This document shows positions 33,017 through 39,702 of a DNA stretch of 39,702 bases, in pieces. The translations under genes and the position numbers were made by a program. Numbering within the stretch: position 1 is the stretch's first letter; each line of letters begins with the position of its first letter. The stretch is from Prevotella sp. (GTDB lineage Bacteria; Bacteroidota; Bacteroidia; Bacteroidales; Bacteroidaceae), in the NCBI GenBank assembly GCA_017449025.1, contig JAFSKJ010000061.1, positions 1-39,702 on the forward strand. Direction: 5' to 3'. The notes beneath the pieces are model-generated. The model did no database searches. It was not told the DNA's origin and saw only the letters and a list, made by a program, of their open reading frames with translations.

Positions 33017-33236
33017 AAGCCCCCCTCTTATCCCCCCTTGGGGGGAGGTTAGGAGGGGGGCTTCTCTTGGGGGGAGTTAGCCCCCCAACCCCCCAAGGGG
33101 GGGATAAGAGGGGAGCTTACCCCCCTTTAGGGGGGTGTTTCTGCAGAGTCTGTAGTTCCCCCCTTAGGGGGCTAGGGGGCTTTGGGGGTTGGGAGGTTAG
33201 GAGGGGGCTTCTCTTGGGGGGAGGTTGGGAGGGGGC
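33017..33236. repeat. Composite G/C-rich palindromic repeat island after susD
   Basis: This gap of about 240 bases has no gene and is built from repeats. A 24-base inverted pair lies at about 33017-33040 and 33095-33118 (cctcttatcccccc type). The aggttaggaggggg-cttctcttggggggag unit occurs at 33046-33075 and 33194-33223. Between them, 33121-33171 is an inverted copy of the core element found at 27540-27588, with the 21-base core at 33137-33157. The island separates the convergent susD and nhaD genes and could end transcription both ways. Confidence 0.8.
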
Positions 33237-34565
33237 TTATAACAGCATGCGCTCGAGCCAATAGACAAGTATTCCGGCCAGATAGCCCGCAAAGGCAATC
33301 CATGTGATTTTCTTCATATACCAGCCGAAGGTAATCTTCTCTAATCCCATGACCACGACGCCTGCGGCAGAGCCTATGATGAGCATAGAGCCACCAACGC
33401 CTGCACAGTAGGCCAAGAGCTGCCAGAAGATGCCGTCTACGGCCATAGGCCCTGCCTCGGCCACAGGATACATGCCCATGCACCCCGCCACGAGAGGCAC
33501 GTTGTCGACAATGCTGGAGAGAACACCAATGATGCCGTTGATGAGATAGTAGTTGCCAGAGAATGCCTCGTTCAGACCCTCGCCAAGGGCAGTGAGCACA
33601 CCCACCTCCTGCAGCACTGCCACCGCCATGAGAATGCCGAGGAAGAACAAGATGGTTGAGAGGTCAATGCGGCTCAGCAAGTCTGTGACCCGCTTGGCCA
33701 TGGTATCGTCCTCAGCTGTGTTGTAATGGAAAATCTCGGTTACCGTCCAGAGAACGCCGAGCACCAACAGGATGCCCATGAACGGCGGCAGGTGGGTAAG
33801 CGTCTTGAATATGGGCACGAAGCAGAGGCCGCCCACGCCGAGCCAGAAGATGGTGTCGCGCTGAGCCTTGGTGAACTGGCTTACATCAGCCTTAGGCAGG
33901 TTCTGCTCCTTGTCAAACTTGCCCTTGAGCGACAGGCTCAGGATGGCAGCAGGAACAACCATTGACACGAGCGACGGTACGAAAATCTCGGAGATCACGC
34001 CCTGGGTGGTGATGACGCCCTTTATCCAGAGCATGATGGTGGTCACGTCGCCAATGGGCGAGAAGGCACCGCCGCTGTTGGCCGAGATTACCACAAGGGC
34101 AGCATATATCAGGCGGTCGTCGCGCGACTGCACCAGCTTGCGCAGCACCATAATCATCACGATGGAAGTGGTGAGGTTGTCGAGAATGGCCGACAGGAAG
34201 AATGTCATAAAGGCCATGCGCCACATCAGCTTGCGCTTGGAGCTCGTCTTCATGGTGTCGCGTACGAAGTTGAATCCGCCGTTAGAGTCGACAATCTCAA
34301 CAATGGTCATGGCACCCATAAGGAAGAAGAGCGTGCCCGCGGCATCGCCCAAGTGGTGCTCTATGACCTCGGCAATATGATGAACGACGCTGTCGGCGCT
34401 CACCTCAGGATAATAGGCTGCAGGACCCATCATGAGCAAGGTCCAACAGAAGACGCACATCAGCAGTGCTACGGCTGCCTTGTTGATTCTGGTCACGCTT
34501 TCCAAGGCTATTGACAGATAGCCGATGACGAAGACTGTGACGATAATGATTGTTAATGTAGACAT
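33237..34565 (-). CDS. nhaD: Na+/H+ antiporter NhaD
   Basis: This is an inner-membrane sodium/proton antiporter of the ion-transporter superfamily, 442 residues with about 10-12 hydrophobic helices along the whole length. It opens TLTIIIVTVFVIGYLSIALE. Family blocks include FFLMGAMTIVEIVDSNGGFN, LDNLTTSIVMIMVLRKLV, ISANSGGAFSPIGDVTTIMLW and SSIVDNVPLVAG. The Asp and Asn residues in the LDNLTT and VDNVPL repeats are the usual ion-site candidates. It lies 34 bases downstream of cdsA in the same direction, so it may be the last gene of that transcript. Its stop borders the repeat island. Confidence 0.92.
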   Translation of the reverse strand: MSTLTIIIVTVFVIGYLSIALESVTRINKAAVALLMCVFCWTLLMMGPAAYYPEVSADSVVHHIAEVIEHHLGDAAGTLFFLMGAMTIVEIVDSNGGFNFVRDTMKTSSKRKLMWRMAFMTFFLSAILDNLTTSIVMIMVLRKLVQSRDDRLIYAALVVISANSGGAFSPIGDVTTIMLWIKGVITTQGVISEIFVPSLVSMVVPAAILSLSLKGKFDKEQNLPKADVSQFTKAQRDTIFWLGVGGLCFVPIFKTLTHLPPFMGILLVLGVLWTVTEIFHYNTAEDDTMAKRVTDLLSRIDLSTILFFLGILMAVAVLQEVGVLTALGEGLNEAFSGNYYLINGIIGVLSSIVDNVPLVAGCMGMYPVAEAGPMAVDGIFWQLLAYCAGVGGSMLIIGSAAGVVVMGLEKITFGWYMKKITWIAFAGYLAGILVYWLERMLL

Positions 34566-34599
34566 GATTTTAAGTATTTAGTTGTTGTTTCAGACTATA

Positions 34600-35448
34600 T
34601 TATAGCAGCGTGAGGGTGTAGAGGTAGACTACGGCTGCGGGCATGGCAATTAGCGTGGAGTCGAAACGGTCGAGCATTCCTCCATGGCCTGGCAGTATAT
34701 TGCCGCTGTCCTTGATGCCAAGGGTGCGCTTCATGAGGCTTTCAACAAGGTCGCCCCAGGTGCCGAAGACTACCACCACCAGTCCGAGGCCCACCCACTC
34801 AAGGAGAGTAAGGCTGGCGGGCTGCAGGCCATAGTGCCTGACAAGGTAATAAACAGCCACGCTGCCTGCCACCACAAGCACGGCACCGCCTATGCTACCC
34901 TCCCACGACTTGCCGGGGGATATGCGTGGAAACAGCTTGTGACGGCCCAAGAGCGAGCCTATGCAGTAAGCACCAGCATCGTTGAGCCAGAGAAACACGA
35001 ATATACTCAGCGGCAGGGCGAGGGTATAGGTCACGTCGCCGTCAACGGCGTGAAACGCAAGGACGTTGATGAGCGACAACGGCAAGGCCACATACATCTG
35101 CGACATCATGGTGTAGGCCCAGTCGGCCAAGGGGTCGGCCTGCTTCAGGTAAAGCTCAGCTACCAGCAGGTAGACCAAGGTGAGCAGGTAGGGAATGAAC
35201 ACGCTGGAAGGAGTGAGGTTGCTGGCGAAGCCGGACATGGCCATGAAAAGATACACGCCGGCAGCTGTGGAAATAAAACGGTTGACCACGGCGCGACCAC
35301 TATCGTTGACAAGGCCGGTAAACTCCCAGAGCGTGAGCCCTGTGACAAGCGCAAAGAGCAACACCATAGCCTCTGGGCGAAGGAACGACGAGACTACGGC
35401 TGCCACGAAAAACACCGATGTGACGGTACGTACGATAAATATTTTCAT
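34600..35448 (-). CDS. cdsA: Phosphatidate cytidylyltransferase CdsA
   Basis: CdsA is an integral membrane enzyme making CDP-diacylglycerol from CTP and phosphatidic acid, the branch point of phospholipid synthesis. It has 282 residues and about seven to eight membrane helices. The complete family signature is near the C-terminus (about residues 238-264): SLMKRTLGIKDSGNILPGHG, then GMLDRFD. The ATG overlaps the ftsH stop by four bases (ATGA at 35445-35448), indicating translational coupling to ftsH. Confidence 0.95.
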   Translation of the reverse strand: MKIFIVRTVTSVFFVAAVVSSFLRPEAMVLLFALVTGLTLWEFTGLVNDSGRAVVNRFISTAAGVYLFMAMSGFASNLTPSSVFIPYLLTLVYLLVAELYLKQADPLADWAYTMMSQMYVALPLSLINVLAFHAVDGDVTYTLALPLSIFVFLWLNDAGAYCIGSLLGRHKLFPRISPGKSWEGSIGGAVLVVAGSVAVYYLVRHYGLQPASLTLLEWVGLGLVVVVFGTWGDLVESLMKRTLGIKDSGNILPGHGGMLDRFDSTLIAMPAAVVYLYTLTLL

Positions 35449-37478
35449 GCTTTCTTTTCCTCTTCTTTAGTTTCCTGTTCTGCAAGCTGGCGCTCGCGTT
35501 CTGCGGCCATGCGCTCGGCATCAGCCCGCATCTGTGCCTCTAAAAGTTCCTCGGCACGGCTGGTCCAGGGACGCTTGCCGAAGATTCGCTCAACGTCGTC
35601 GGCAAAGATTACCTCGCGGTCTACGAGCAGCTGGGCCAGCTGGGCGTGCCCATCCTTGTGCTCAGTGAGTATGGCCTTGGCGCGTTCGTACTGCTCGTTA
35701 ACCATGCGCAGCACCTCCTCGTCCATCACCCTGGCCGTCGACTCCGAATATGGGCGCTGGAACTGGTATTCCTGATTGTTGTAATAGCACACATTGGGCA
35801 GCTTGTCTGACATGCCGGCGTATGCAATCATGCCGTAGGCCTGCTTGGTGGTGCGCTCAAGGTCGTTCATGGCACCGGTGGAGATATGGCCGATGAACAG
35901 CTCCTCGGCCGCACGGCCGCCAAGCAGCGAGCACATCTCGTCGAGCATGGCCTCCTTGGTTTGGAGTACACGCTCCTCGGGCAAGTACCATGCTGCACCC
36001 AAGGCCTGTCCGCGGGGCACTATGGACACCTTGACAAGGGGGTTGGCAAACTCTGTGAACCAGGAGATGGTGGCATGTCCGGCCTCATGGATGGCTATCG
36101 ATCTCTTCTCCTGCTCCGTCATCACCTTGGTCTTTTTCTCCAAGCCGCCGATGATGCGGTCAACGGCGTCGAGGAAGTCCTGCTTGCCCACCTTCTCGCG
36201 GTTGTAGCGGGCGGCTATCAGGGCGGCCTCGTTGCAGACGTTGGCAATGTCGGCACCCGAGAATCCCGGTGTCTGGCGAGCCAAGAACTCAATGTCTACG
36301 CTCTCGTCGAGCTTCAGCGGCTTCAAGTGAACCTTGAACACCTCTGTACGCTCGTTCAGGTCGGGCAGGTCTACGTGTATCTGGCGGTCGAAGCGCCCAG
36401 CACGCAACAAGGCCGAGTCGAGCATGTCGGCACGGTTGGTGGCTGCCAGGGTGATGATGCCGCTGTTGGTACCAAAGCCGTCCATCTCCGTCAGCAGGGC
36501 GTTGAGGGTGTTCTCGCGCTCGTCGTTGCCGCCCATGGCGGGATTCTTTGAGCGCGCCCGTCCCACAGCATCAATCTCGTCGATGAAGATGATGCATGGA
36601 GCCTTCGACTTGGCCTGCTGGAAAAGGTCGCGCACACGACTGGCACCCACGCCCACGAACATCTCTACGAAGTCGCTGCCCGACATCGAGAAGAAGGGCA
36701 CTCCAGCTTCGCCGGCCACAGCCTTGGCAAGCAGGGTCTTACCCGTGCCCGGAGGGCCTACGAGCAGTGCTCCCTTGGGAATCTTTCCGCCCAGGTCGGT
36801 GTATTTCTGCGGGTTCTTAAGGAAGTCCACAATCTCCTGCATCTCCTGCTTGGCGCCAGCCTGCCCGGCCACATCCTTGAACGTGATGCCCAGGTCGCCG
36901 CCCTTCTCGTACATCTGCGCCTTCGACTTGCCGACACTGAAAATGCCGCCGCCACCGGCGAAGCCGCCACCACCCATGCGACGCATCAAGAAAATCCACA
37001 TAGCGATGATGAATACGAAGAACAAGCCGTTGTATAGCAGGGAGTTGAAGAAATCACTCTCGCGCTGGTTGTCATAGGAGTAGGTTCCTGTGAACGTGCT
37101 ATCAGCACGTGCAGCCTCAATGAACTGTTCCACTTGGTCGGCACTGCCTATCTCAACGCTAACGTACGGATTCTGGCCTGTCTGGTCAATGCCTTTATGG
37201 AAGACGTCGCGCACGTGCTCTGGCTTGACATACATCTTGAGAATGTTCTGGGTTTTGTTCACCACTATCTTCTCAGCGTAACCACGCCCAACAAATATCT
37301 TGAAGTCGCTGTATGTAGACTCGGTAGCAGTATGCGCAACGCTACCGTCGCTGTTGCTCGTCATGTAGAGAAGCACCAGCGTAAGTATGGCCACAAAGTA
37401 TATCCAGTTCATGTTGAACTTGGGCATGTTCATCTTCGGGCCGCCTCCCGGCCTGTTCTGTATCTTATTCTTTTCCAT
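35445..37478 (-). CDS. ftsH: ATP-dependent zinc metalloprotease FtsH
   Basis: FtsH is a membrane-anchored AAA+ protease that degrades misfolded membrane proteins and regulatory proteins. The 677-residue product has two membrane segments (about 24-39 and 147-166) around a periplasmic domain. Walker A GPPGTGKT is at 241-248, pore loop FVGVGA at 274-279, Walker B IIFIDE at 296-301, the second region of homology [20 protein letters not shown], and zinc motif HEAGH at 464-468. A Glu/Arg/Lys-rich coiled tail ends the protein. It starts only 6 bases after the rsfS stop and overlaps cdsA. Confidence 0.97.
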   Translation of the reverse strand: MEKNKIQNRPGGGPKMNMPKFNMNWIYFVAILTLVLLYMTSNSDGSVAHTATESTYSDFKIFVGRGYAEKIVVNKTQNILKMYVKPEHVRDVFHKGIDQTGQNPYVSVEIGSADQVEQFIEAARADSTFTGTYSYDNQRESDFFNSLLYNGLFFVFIIAMWIFLMRRMGGGGFAGGGGIFSVGKSKAQMYEKGGDLGITFKDVAGQAGAKQEMQEIVDFLKNPQKYTDLGGKIPKGALLVGPPGTGKTLLAKAVAGEAGVPFFSMSGSDFVEMFVGVGASRVRDLFQQAKSKAPCIIFIDEIDAVGRARSKNPAMGGNDERENTLNALLTEMDGFGTNSGIITLAATNRADMLDSALLRAGRFDRQIHVDLPDLNERTEVFKVHLKPLKLDESVDIEFLARQTPGFSGADIANVCNEAALIAARYNREKVGKQDFLDAVDRIIGGLEKKTKVMTEQEKRSIAIHEAGHATISWFTEFANPLVKVSIVPRGQALGAAWYLPEERVLQTKEAMLDEMCSLLGGRAAEELFIGHISTGAMNDLERTTKQAYGMIAYAGMSDKLPNVCYYNNQEYQFQRPYSESTARVMDEEVLRMVNEQYERAKAILTEHKDGHAQLAQLLVDREVIFADDVERIFGKRPWTSRAEELLEAQMRADAERMAAERERQLAEQETKEEEKKA

Positions 37479-37484
37479 TCCTAA

Positions 37485-37841
37485 TCAAAAATCCTCTATT
37501 TGCGTCAACTTCGCATCCTCCCAAAGGTGGTCCAGGTCGTAATACTCACGCACGTCAGGCAGGAAGATGTGCACCATCACGTCGCCATAGTCCATGGCCA
37601 CCCACTGAGCATTGTCAAGCCCCACCACGTGCGTCGGCTTCTCGCCCATCTGTTCGCGGGCCACATCGCCCACCGACTCAGCAATAGCCTCCACCTGTGT
37701 CGGCGAGTTTCCTTGACAGATGATGAAAAAGCGGCAGATGGCTCCGTCAAGTCCCTGCATGTCCGTAATCACTATCCCTGTACCTTTCTTCTCTTGTATT
37801 CCCTTTATGATTGTCTGAACCAACAGCTCTGTTTGCTCCAT
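37485..37841 (-). CDS. rsfS: Ribosome silencing factor RsfS
   Basis: RsfS binds ribosomal protein L14 on the large subunit and blocks joining of the subunits under poor nutrition. The 118-residue protein fits the family. The IICQGNSPTQVEAIAESV block and the WVAMDYGDVMVHIFLPDVRE block are typical, and Tyr/Leu-rich EYYDLDHLW closes it. It is the first gene of the rsfS-ftsH-cdsA(-nhaD) unit; a TACCTTTG box lies 40 bases upstream on this strand. Confidence 0.94.
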   Translation of the reverse strand: MEQTELLVQTIIKGIQEKKGTGIVITDMQGLDGAICRFFIICQGNSPTQVEAIAESVGDVAREQMGEKPTHVVGLDNAQWVAMDYGDVMVHIFLPDVREYYDLDHLWEDAKLTQIEDF

Positions 37842-37880
37842 TTATAATATAAATAATGTGGTCGTTCTTTTTTCAGACTG

Positions 37881-37888
37881 CAAAGGTA
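37881..37888 (-). promoter_or_regulatory. -7 box for the rsfS-ftsH-cdsA unit
   Basis: TACCTTTG on the minus strand, 39 bases before the rsfS ATG. No exact TTTG lies 19-21 bases upstream, so the -33 element is weak. It is divergent from the tRNA-Gln promoter about 75 bases away. Confidence 0.5.
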
Positions 37889-37959
37889 ATGCTAATTATT
37901 GGATTAAAGGCGAAAATCTCCTTTTTTTTGCAGTTTTTTTAAAAAAAGTTGCCAAAAGT

Positions 37960-37990
37960 TTTGGTGGTTAACAAAAATGTCGTACCTTTG
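37960..37990 (+). promoter_or_regulatory. Promoter of tRNA-Gln
   Basis: TTTG at 37960-37963, a 19-base spacer and TACCTTTG at 37983-37990 match the consensus exactly. The tRNA starts 30 bases after the -7 box. Confidence 0.8.
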
Positions 37991-38020
37991 CACCCGCAAA
38001 TTAAGAATTGCAACAGCAAT

Positions 38021-38091
38021 TGGGGTATGGTGTAATGGTAACACTACAGATTCTGGTCCTGTCATTCTTGGTTCGAGTCCGAGTACCCCAA
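38021..38091 (+). tRNA. tRNA-Gln (anticodon CUG)
   Basis: This is a 71-base tRNA. The acceptor stem TGGGGTA (38021-38027) pairs with TACCCCA (38084-38090), with discriminator A at 38091. The D-stem is GTGT/ACAC, and the T-arm CTTGG-TTCGAGT-CCGAG. The anticodon loop TTCTGGT has CTG at 38053-38055. The anticodon stem ACAGA/CCTGT has an A-C mismatch at its last pair (38050 with 38058). The CCA is not encoded. Confidence 0.93.
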
Positions 38092-38110
38092 CAATTAGAA
38101 AAAACAAAGA

Positions 38111-38161
38111 ATCGTTGGAATGCCAATAAGCAAAGGCAACTCCAACGATTTCTCTTTTTGT
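38111..38161 (+). terminator. Intrinsic terminator of tRNA-Gln
   Basis: The stem aatcgttgga (38111-38120) pairs perfectly with tccaacgatt (38142-38151), extended inward by tgcc/ggca (38122-38125, 38136-38139), and is followed by tctcttttt. Confidence 0.8.
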
Positions 38162-38313
38162 TACGCTGACAAACATCGTTCATTCCCAACAAGTGCTATC
38201 GACACCTTGTGTCGCTTGCCTTGGCAAGATCTTTGCAGGGAAAAGGATGTGTTTGATGAAAAAAGTGGCTATTACGCTTTACATTTTCCTCGGCTGACCT
38301 GTATTATAGATGT
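38162..38313. other. Intergenic region before the ECF sigma gene
   Basis: These 152 bases hold no gene that I can support. A TTTG at 38252-38255 and TACATTTT at 38280-38287 are too far apart (24 bases) for a standard housekeeping promoter. An ECF-type or other promoter cannot be told by eye. Confidence 0.4.
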
Positions 38314-38802
38314 ATGACACGGAGTCAAATTGAAAATCTGTTCAAGACGCACTACGCACAGATGTACCGTCTGGCGGTGACCATCCTCTACGACGAAGCC
38401 GAGAGCAAGGACGTGGTGAGTGAGGTGTTCGCCCGTCTGCTCAACAGCAGCGAGACGCTGAGAGCGGACACGGCAGAGCGGTATCTGCTGGCAGCAGTGC
38501 GCAACCGGTGTCGCAACGTGCTGGAGCATCGGCAGGTGCGTGAGCGGTTCTTCCGCCTGATGTCTGACGAGGCCGTGCAGCCCACACTTTCTACTGACGA
38601 ACAGATACGCATGGAGGAACTGATGCAGTACATCCGCCAGCAACTACCACCGCTCAGCCAAAAAATCTTCCGACTGCGCTATTTACGGGAAATGACCTGT
38701 CAGGAGGTAGCTGACACGCTGGGCATCAGTCGCCAGACCGTCCACAGCCACCTCGTGCAGTCGATAGAGCGAATCAGGGAATATTTCAAATCAAACACAT
38801 AA
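38314..38802 (+). CDS. ECF-type RNA polymerase sigma factor
   Basis: This is an alternative sigma factor of 162 residues. Region 2 (about 10-72) includes HYAQMYRLAVTILYDEAESK and DVVSEVFARLL; region 4 (about 108-156) includes LPPLSQKIFRLRYLREMTCQ and the helix-turn-helix VADTLGISRQTVHSHLVQSI. The next gene is a DUF4974 protein, the usual Bacteroidota anti-sigma partner, 5 bases downstream. It probably belongs to a cell-surface signalling unit whose third gene is broken here. The target genes are unknown. Confidence 0.93.
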   Translation: MTRSQIENLFKTHYAQMYRLAVTILYDEAESKDVVSEVFARLLNSSETLRADTAERYLLAAVRNRCRNVLEHRQVRERFFRLMSDEAVQPTLSTDEQIRMEELMQYIRQQLPPLSQKIFRLRYLREMTCQEVADTLGISRQTVHSHLVQSIERIREYFKSNT

Positions 38803-38807
38803 CAAGT

Positions 38808-39497
38808 ATGATGACAGACAAACAGCTTATTGCAAGGTTCCTGGAAATGCAAGAACATCCAGAAGTGACCGACGAGCAGTTACGCCAGATTCTCAGCGAT
38901 GAGCAGATGCACGAGTTGGTTGAGCAGATGGCCTTCACCAAGCGGGCATTCAAGAACGAGGAAACTCTGACCGAGGAACCAGCCATAGCAGATGAGTGGG
39001 AGAAGTTTGCAACTGCCCATGCTGAAGAACTGGATGCCCTCGATGAAGATACCCCCAAGCCCCGTTTTGCTTTGCACCTCGCGCCCCGCAAGATTGCGGC
39101 ATCCTTTATCGGCGTGCTCTTGGCTTCGGGCATTGCCTTTGCTGCCATCCAAATCGTGCGTAGTGTTGGCGCGGATTTCAAATCCCCGACTCATGAGACG
39201 CGGATTTCAAATCCGCGCCAGCAAGTCTCAGACTCTACCCGCCAATCTTCTCCTCTTCCTTTGGAGGGGTCGGGTGAGGCTGTCATTACCTTCGACAACG
39301 TGCCTCTTGACACAATGCTCCTTGAAATGGCCGACTACTACCATGTCAGCGTAGAGTTTGAGCGTGAGGAAGCCCGCCAGCTCCGTTTCCATTTTGTCTG
39401 GAAGCTCACCGACGACCTCGACCGTCTGGTGGAGAAGCTGAACAACTTCGAGGCAGTAAACATCATCCGCGAACCTGAAAAACTGATAGTAAGATGA
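38808..39497 (+). CDS. DUF4974/FecR-like anti-sigma protein with inserted repeats
   Basis: This is a 229-residue single-pass membrane protein. The cytoplasmic part (1-93) would bind the sigma factor, the membrane helix is about 96-116, and the C-terminal DUF4974 domain is about 159-229 (FDNVPLDTMLLEMADYYHVS, ending REPEKLIVR). The usual FecR core is not visible, so this is a short form. Residues about 118-158 between helix and domain are encoded almost wholly by two inserted repeats: 39168-39219 (GADFKSPTHETRISNPR) and 39252-39279 (SPLPLEGSGEA). Its stop overlaps the start of the next gene by four bases (ATGA, 39494-39497). Confidence 0.88.
   Translation: MMTDKQLIARFLEMQEHPEVTDEQLRQILSDEQMHELVEQMAFTKRAFKNEETLTEEPAIADEWEKFATAHAEELDALDEDTPKPRFALHLAPRKIAASFIGVLLASGIAFAAIQIVRSVGADFKSPTHETRISNPRQQVSDSTRQSSPLPLEGSGEAVITFDNVPLDTMLLEMADYYHVSVEFEREEARQLRFHFVWKLTDDLDRLVEKLNNFEAVNIIREPEKLIVR
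39168..39219 (+). repeat. In-frame palindromic repeat (GCGGATTTCAAATCC type)
   Basis: gcggatttcaaatcc occurs at 39171-39185 and again at 39200-39214, and the whole segment ends in an 11-bp perfect inverted repeat, ggcgcggattt (39168-39178) with aaatccgcgcc (39209-39219). It is read through in frame within the DUF4974 gene. Confidence 0.75.
39252..39279 (+). repeat. In-frame copy of the SPxxEGxGEA-encoding repeat
   Basis: These 28 bases agree with the pump-gene copy (18828-18855) at about 20 positions and are read in the same orientation and frame, giving SPLPLEGSGEA here and SPPSEGLGEA there. Confidence 0.6.
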
Positions 39498-39592
39498 GAC
39501 GACAATATAATCTACTATTTCACCATTTACTACTTACTATCTGTTTGTCCTTTCTCTTTTCCCTTAATTCCGCAACACTATTACAAATATAA
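39494..39592 (+). pseudogene. Truncated gene: signal peptide only, third gene of sigma locus
   Basis: The ATG overlaps the DUF4974 stop (ATGA). The frame encodes 32 residues, MRRQYNLLFHHLLLTICLSF and then LFSLNSATLLQI before TAA. The product is a typical Sec signal peptide (basic start, hydrophobic core, NSA cleavage-like site) with nothing after it. In Bacteroidota this position usually holds an outer-membrane receptor or a carboxypeptidase-regulatory-domain protein. The homology appears to stop at about 39572, where an inverted-repeat segment begins. I infer an insertion or deletion removed the body of the gene; the remainder may lie beyond the window. Confidence 0.55.
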
Positions 39593-39603
39593 CTTTTTAA
39601 GTA

Positions 39604-39628
39604 CCTGAGCAACAAAAAGTTGCTCAGG
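39604..39628. terminator. Hairpin, possible bidirectional terminator
   Basis: This is a perfect 10-bp stem with a five-A loop. It is followed by attttg on the plus strand and, read on the minus strand, by tacttaaaaagtt. The T-tracts are short, so termination is only possible. Confidence 0.4.
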
Positions 39629-39630
39629 AT

Positions 39631-39661
39631 TTTGCCATGTCAGATTTTTCACCTATCTTAG
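39631..39661 (+). promoter_or_regulatory. Candidate promoter at the right edge
   Basis: TTTG at 39631-39634, a 19-base spacer and TATCTTAG at 39654-39661 (one mismatch to TAnnTTTG). It would drive a frame starting at ATG 39678 and running out of the window, perhaps a transposase. Confidence 0.4.
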
Positions 39662-39702
39662 TGTTGCAAATAAAAATATGTATCAAACCCGACAGACATG
39701 GC

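Larger units (their letters stand above)
39572..39702. mobile_element. Nested inverted repeats, possible end of an insertion element
   Basis: gcaacacta at 39572-39580 is the reverse complement of 39659-39667. Within it, a perfect 10-bp hairpin cctgagcaac/gttgctcagg lies at 39604-39628 with an AAAAA loop. A third inverted pair, gccatgtc (39634-39641) and gacatggc (39695-39702), reaches the window edge. A possible promoter and an ATG open to the edge (39678) follow. The arrangement fits the left end of an insertion sequence that disrupted the signal-peptide gene, but no transposase is visible. Confidence 0.35.

Noticed and set aside
34684-35775. 363-codon plus-strand frame across cdsA and ftsH
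   Set aside because: It spans the complement of two well-supported genes and has a low-complexity, gene-shadow composition.
37904-38176. 90-codon minus-strand frame with GVLGLEPRMTGPES
   Set aside because: It is the complement of the tRNA-Gln gene and its terminator; this peptide type is a known spurious product of tRNA genes.

Overview
The window reads as a stretch of chromosome from a Bacteroidales bacterium, most likely Prevotella in the broad sense (Prevotella/Segatella). The evidence is the SusC/SusD pair, promoters of the Bacteroidota type (TTTG, 19-20 bases, TAnnTTTG), the near absence of Shine-Dalgarno sequences, the Bacteroidales gene order sigma-54 regulator/lptE/TPR/secG, and the family-typical PdxA, LptE, DXS and NhaD sequences. 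Assignment below family level is inference.

Layout. 1-440: gene-free repeat DNA. 0.55-7.6 kb (+): a DUF6621-like protein, a carboxynorspermidine/saccharopine dehydrogenase, RlmN, PdxA, a sigma-54 activator fused in frame to LptE, a TPR protein and SecG. 7.9-13.8 kb (+): tRNA-Leu(UAG), DXS, TrkA and TrkH (potassium uptake), and mannose-6-phosphate isomerase. 13.8-20.5 kb: an AraC regulator (-) divergent from a tripartite RND efflux operon (periplasmic adaptor, inner-membrane pump, TolC-like channel). 20.5-21.15 kb: a repeat island with a second copy of the repeat seen at the left end. 21.17-27.5 kb (+): ParA, ParB, a DUF5683 protein, an MltD-like transglycosylase and RelA/SpoT, a housekeeping segregation, envelope and stringent-response cluster. 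27.5-33.2 kb: an orphan SusC/SusD pair bracketed by two copies of a G/C-rich palindromic element. 33.2-37.8 kb (-): NhaD antiporter, CdsA, FtsH and RsfS. 38.0 kb (+): tRNA-Gln(CUG). 38.3-39.6 kb (+): an ECF sigma factor, a DUF4974 anti-sigma-like protein and the stump of a third gene cut off after its signal peptide by palindromic, possibly mobile DNA that runs off the window.

The genes themselves are mostly ordinary. The unusual content is (a) a composite repeat, present twice about 20.5 kb apart, holding four near-palindromes whose centres are exactly 21 bp apart; (b) short palindromic repeats inserted in frame inside several coding sequences and related to intergenic copies; (c) the fusion of a sigma-54 activator to the outer-membrane lipoprotein LptE, with no stop codon between them; (d) paired MITE-like elements around the SusC/SusD genes; and (e) a degenerate parS-like site at the parAB promoter.

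All identifications were made by eye from motifs and family knowledge; no database search was run.
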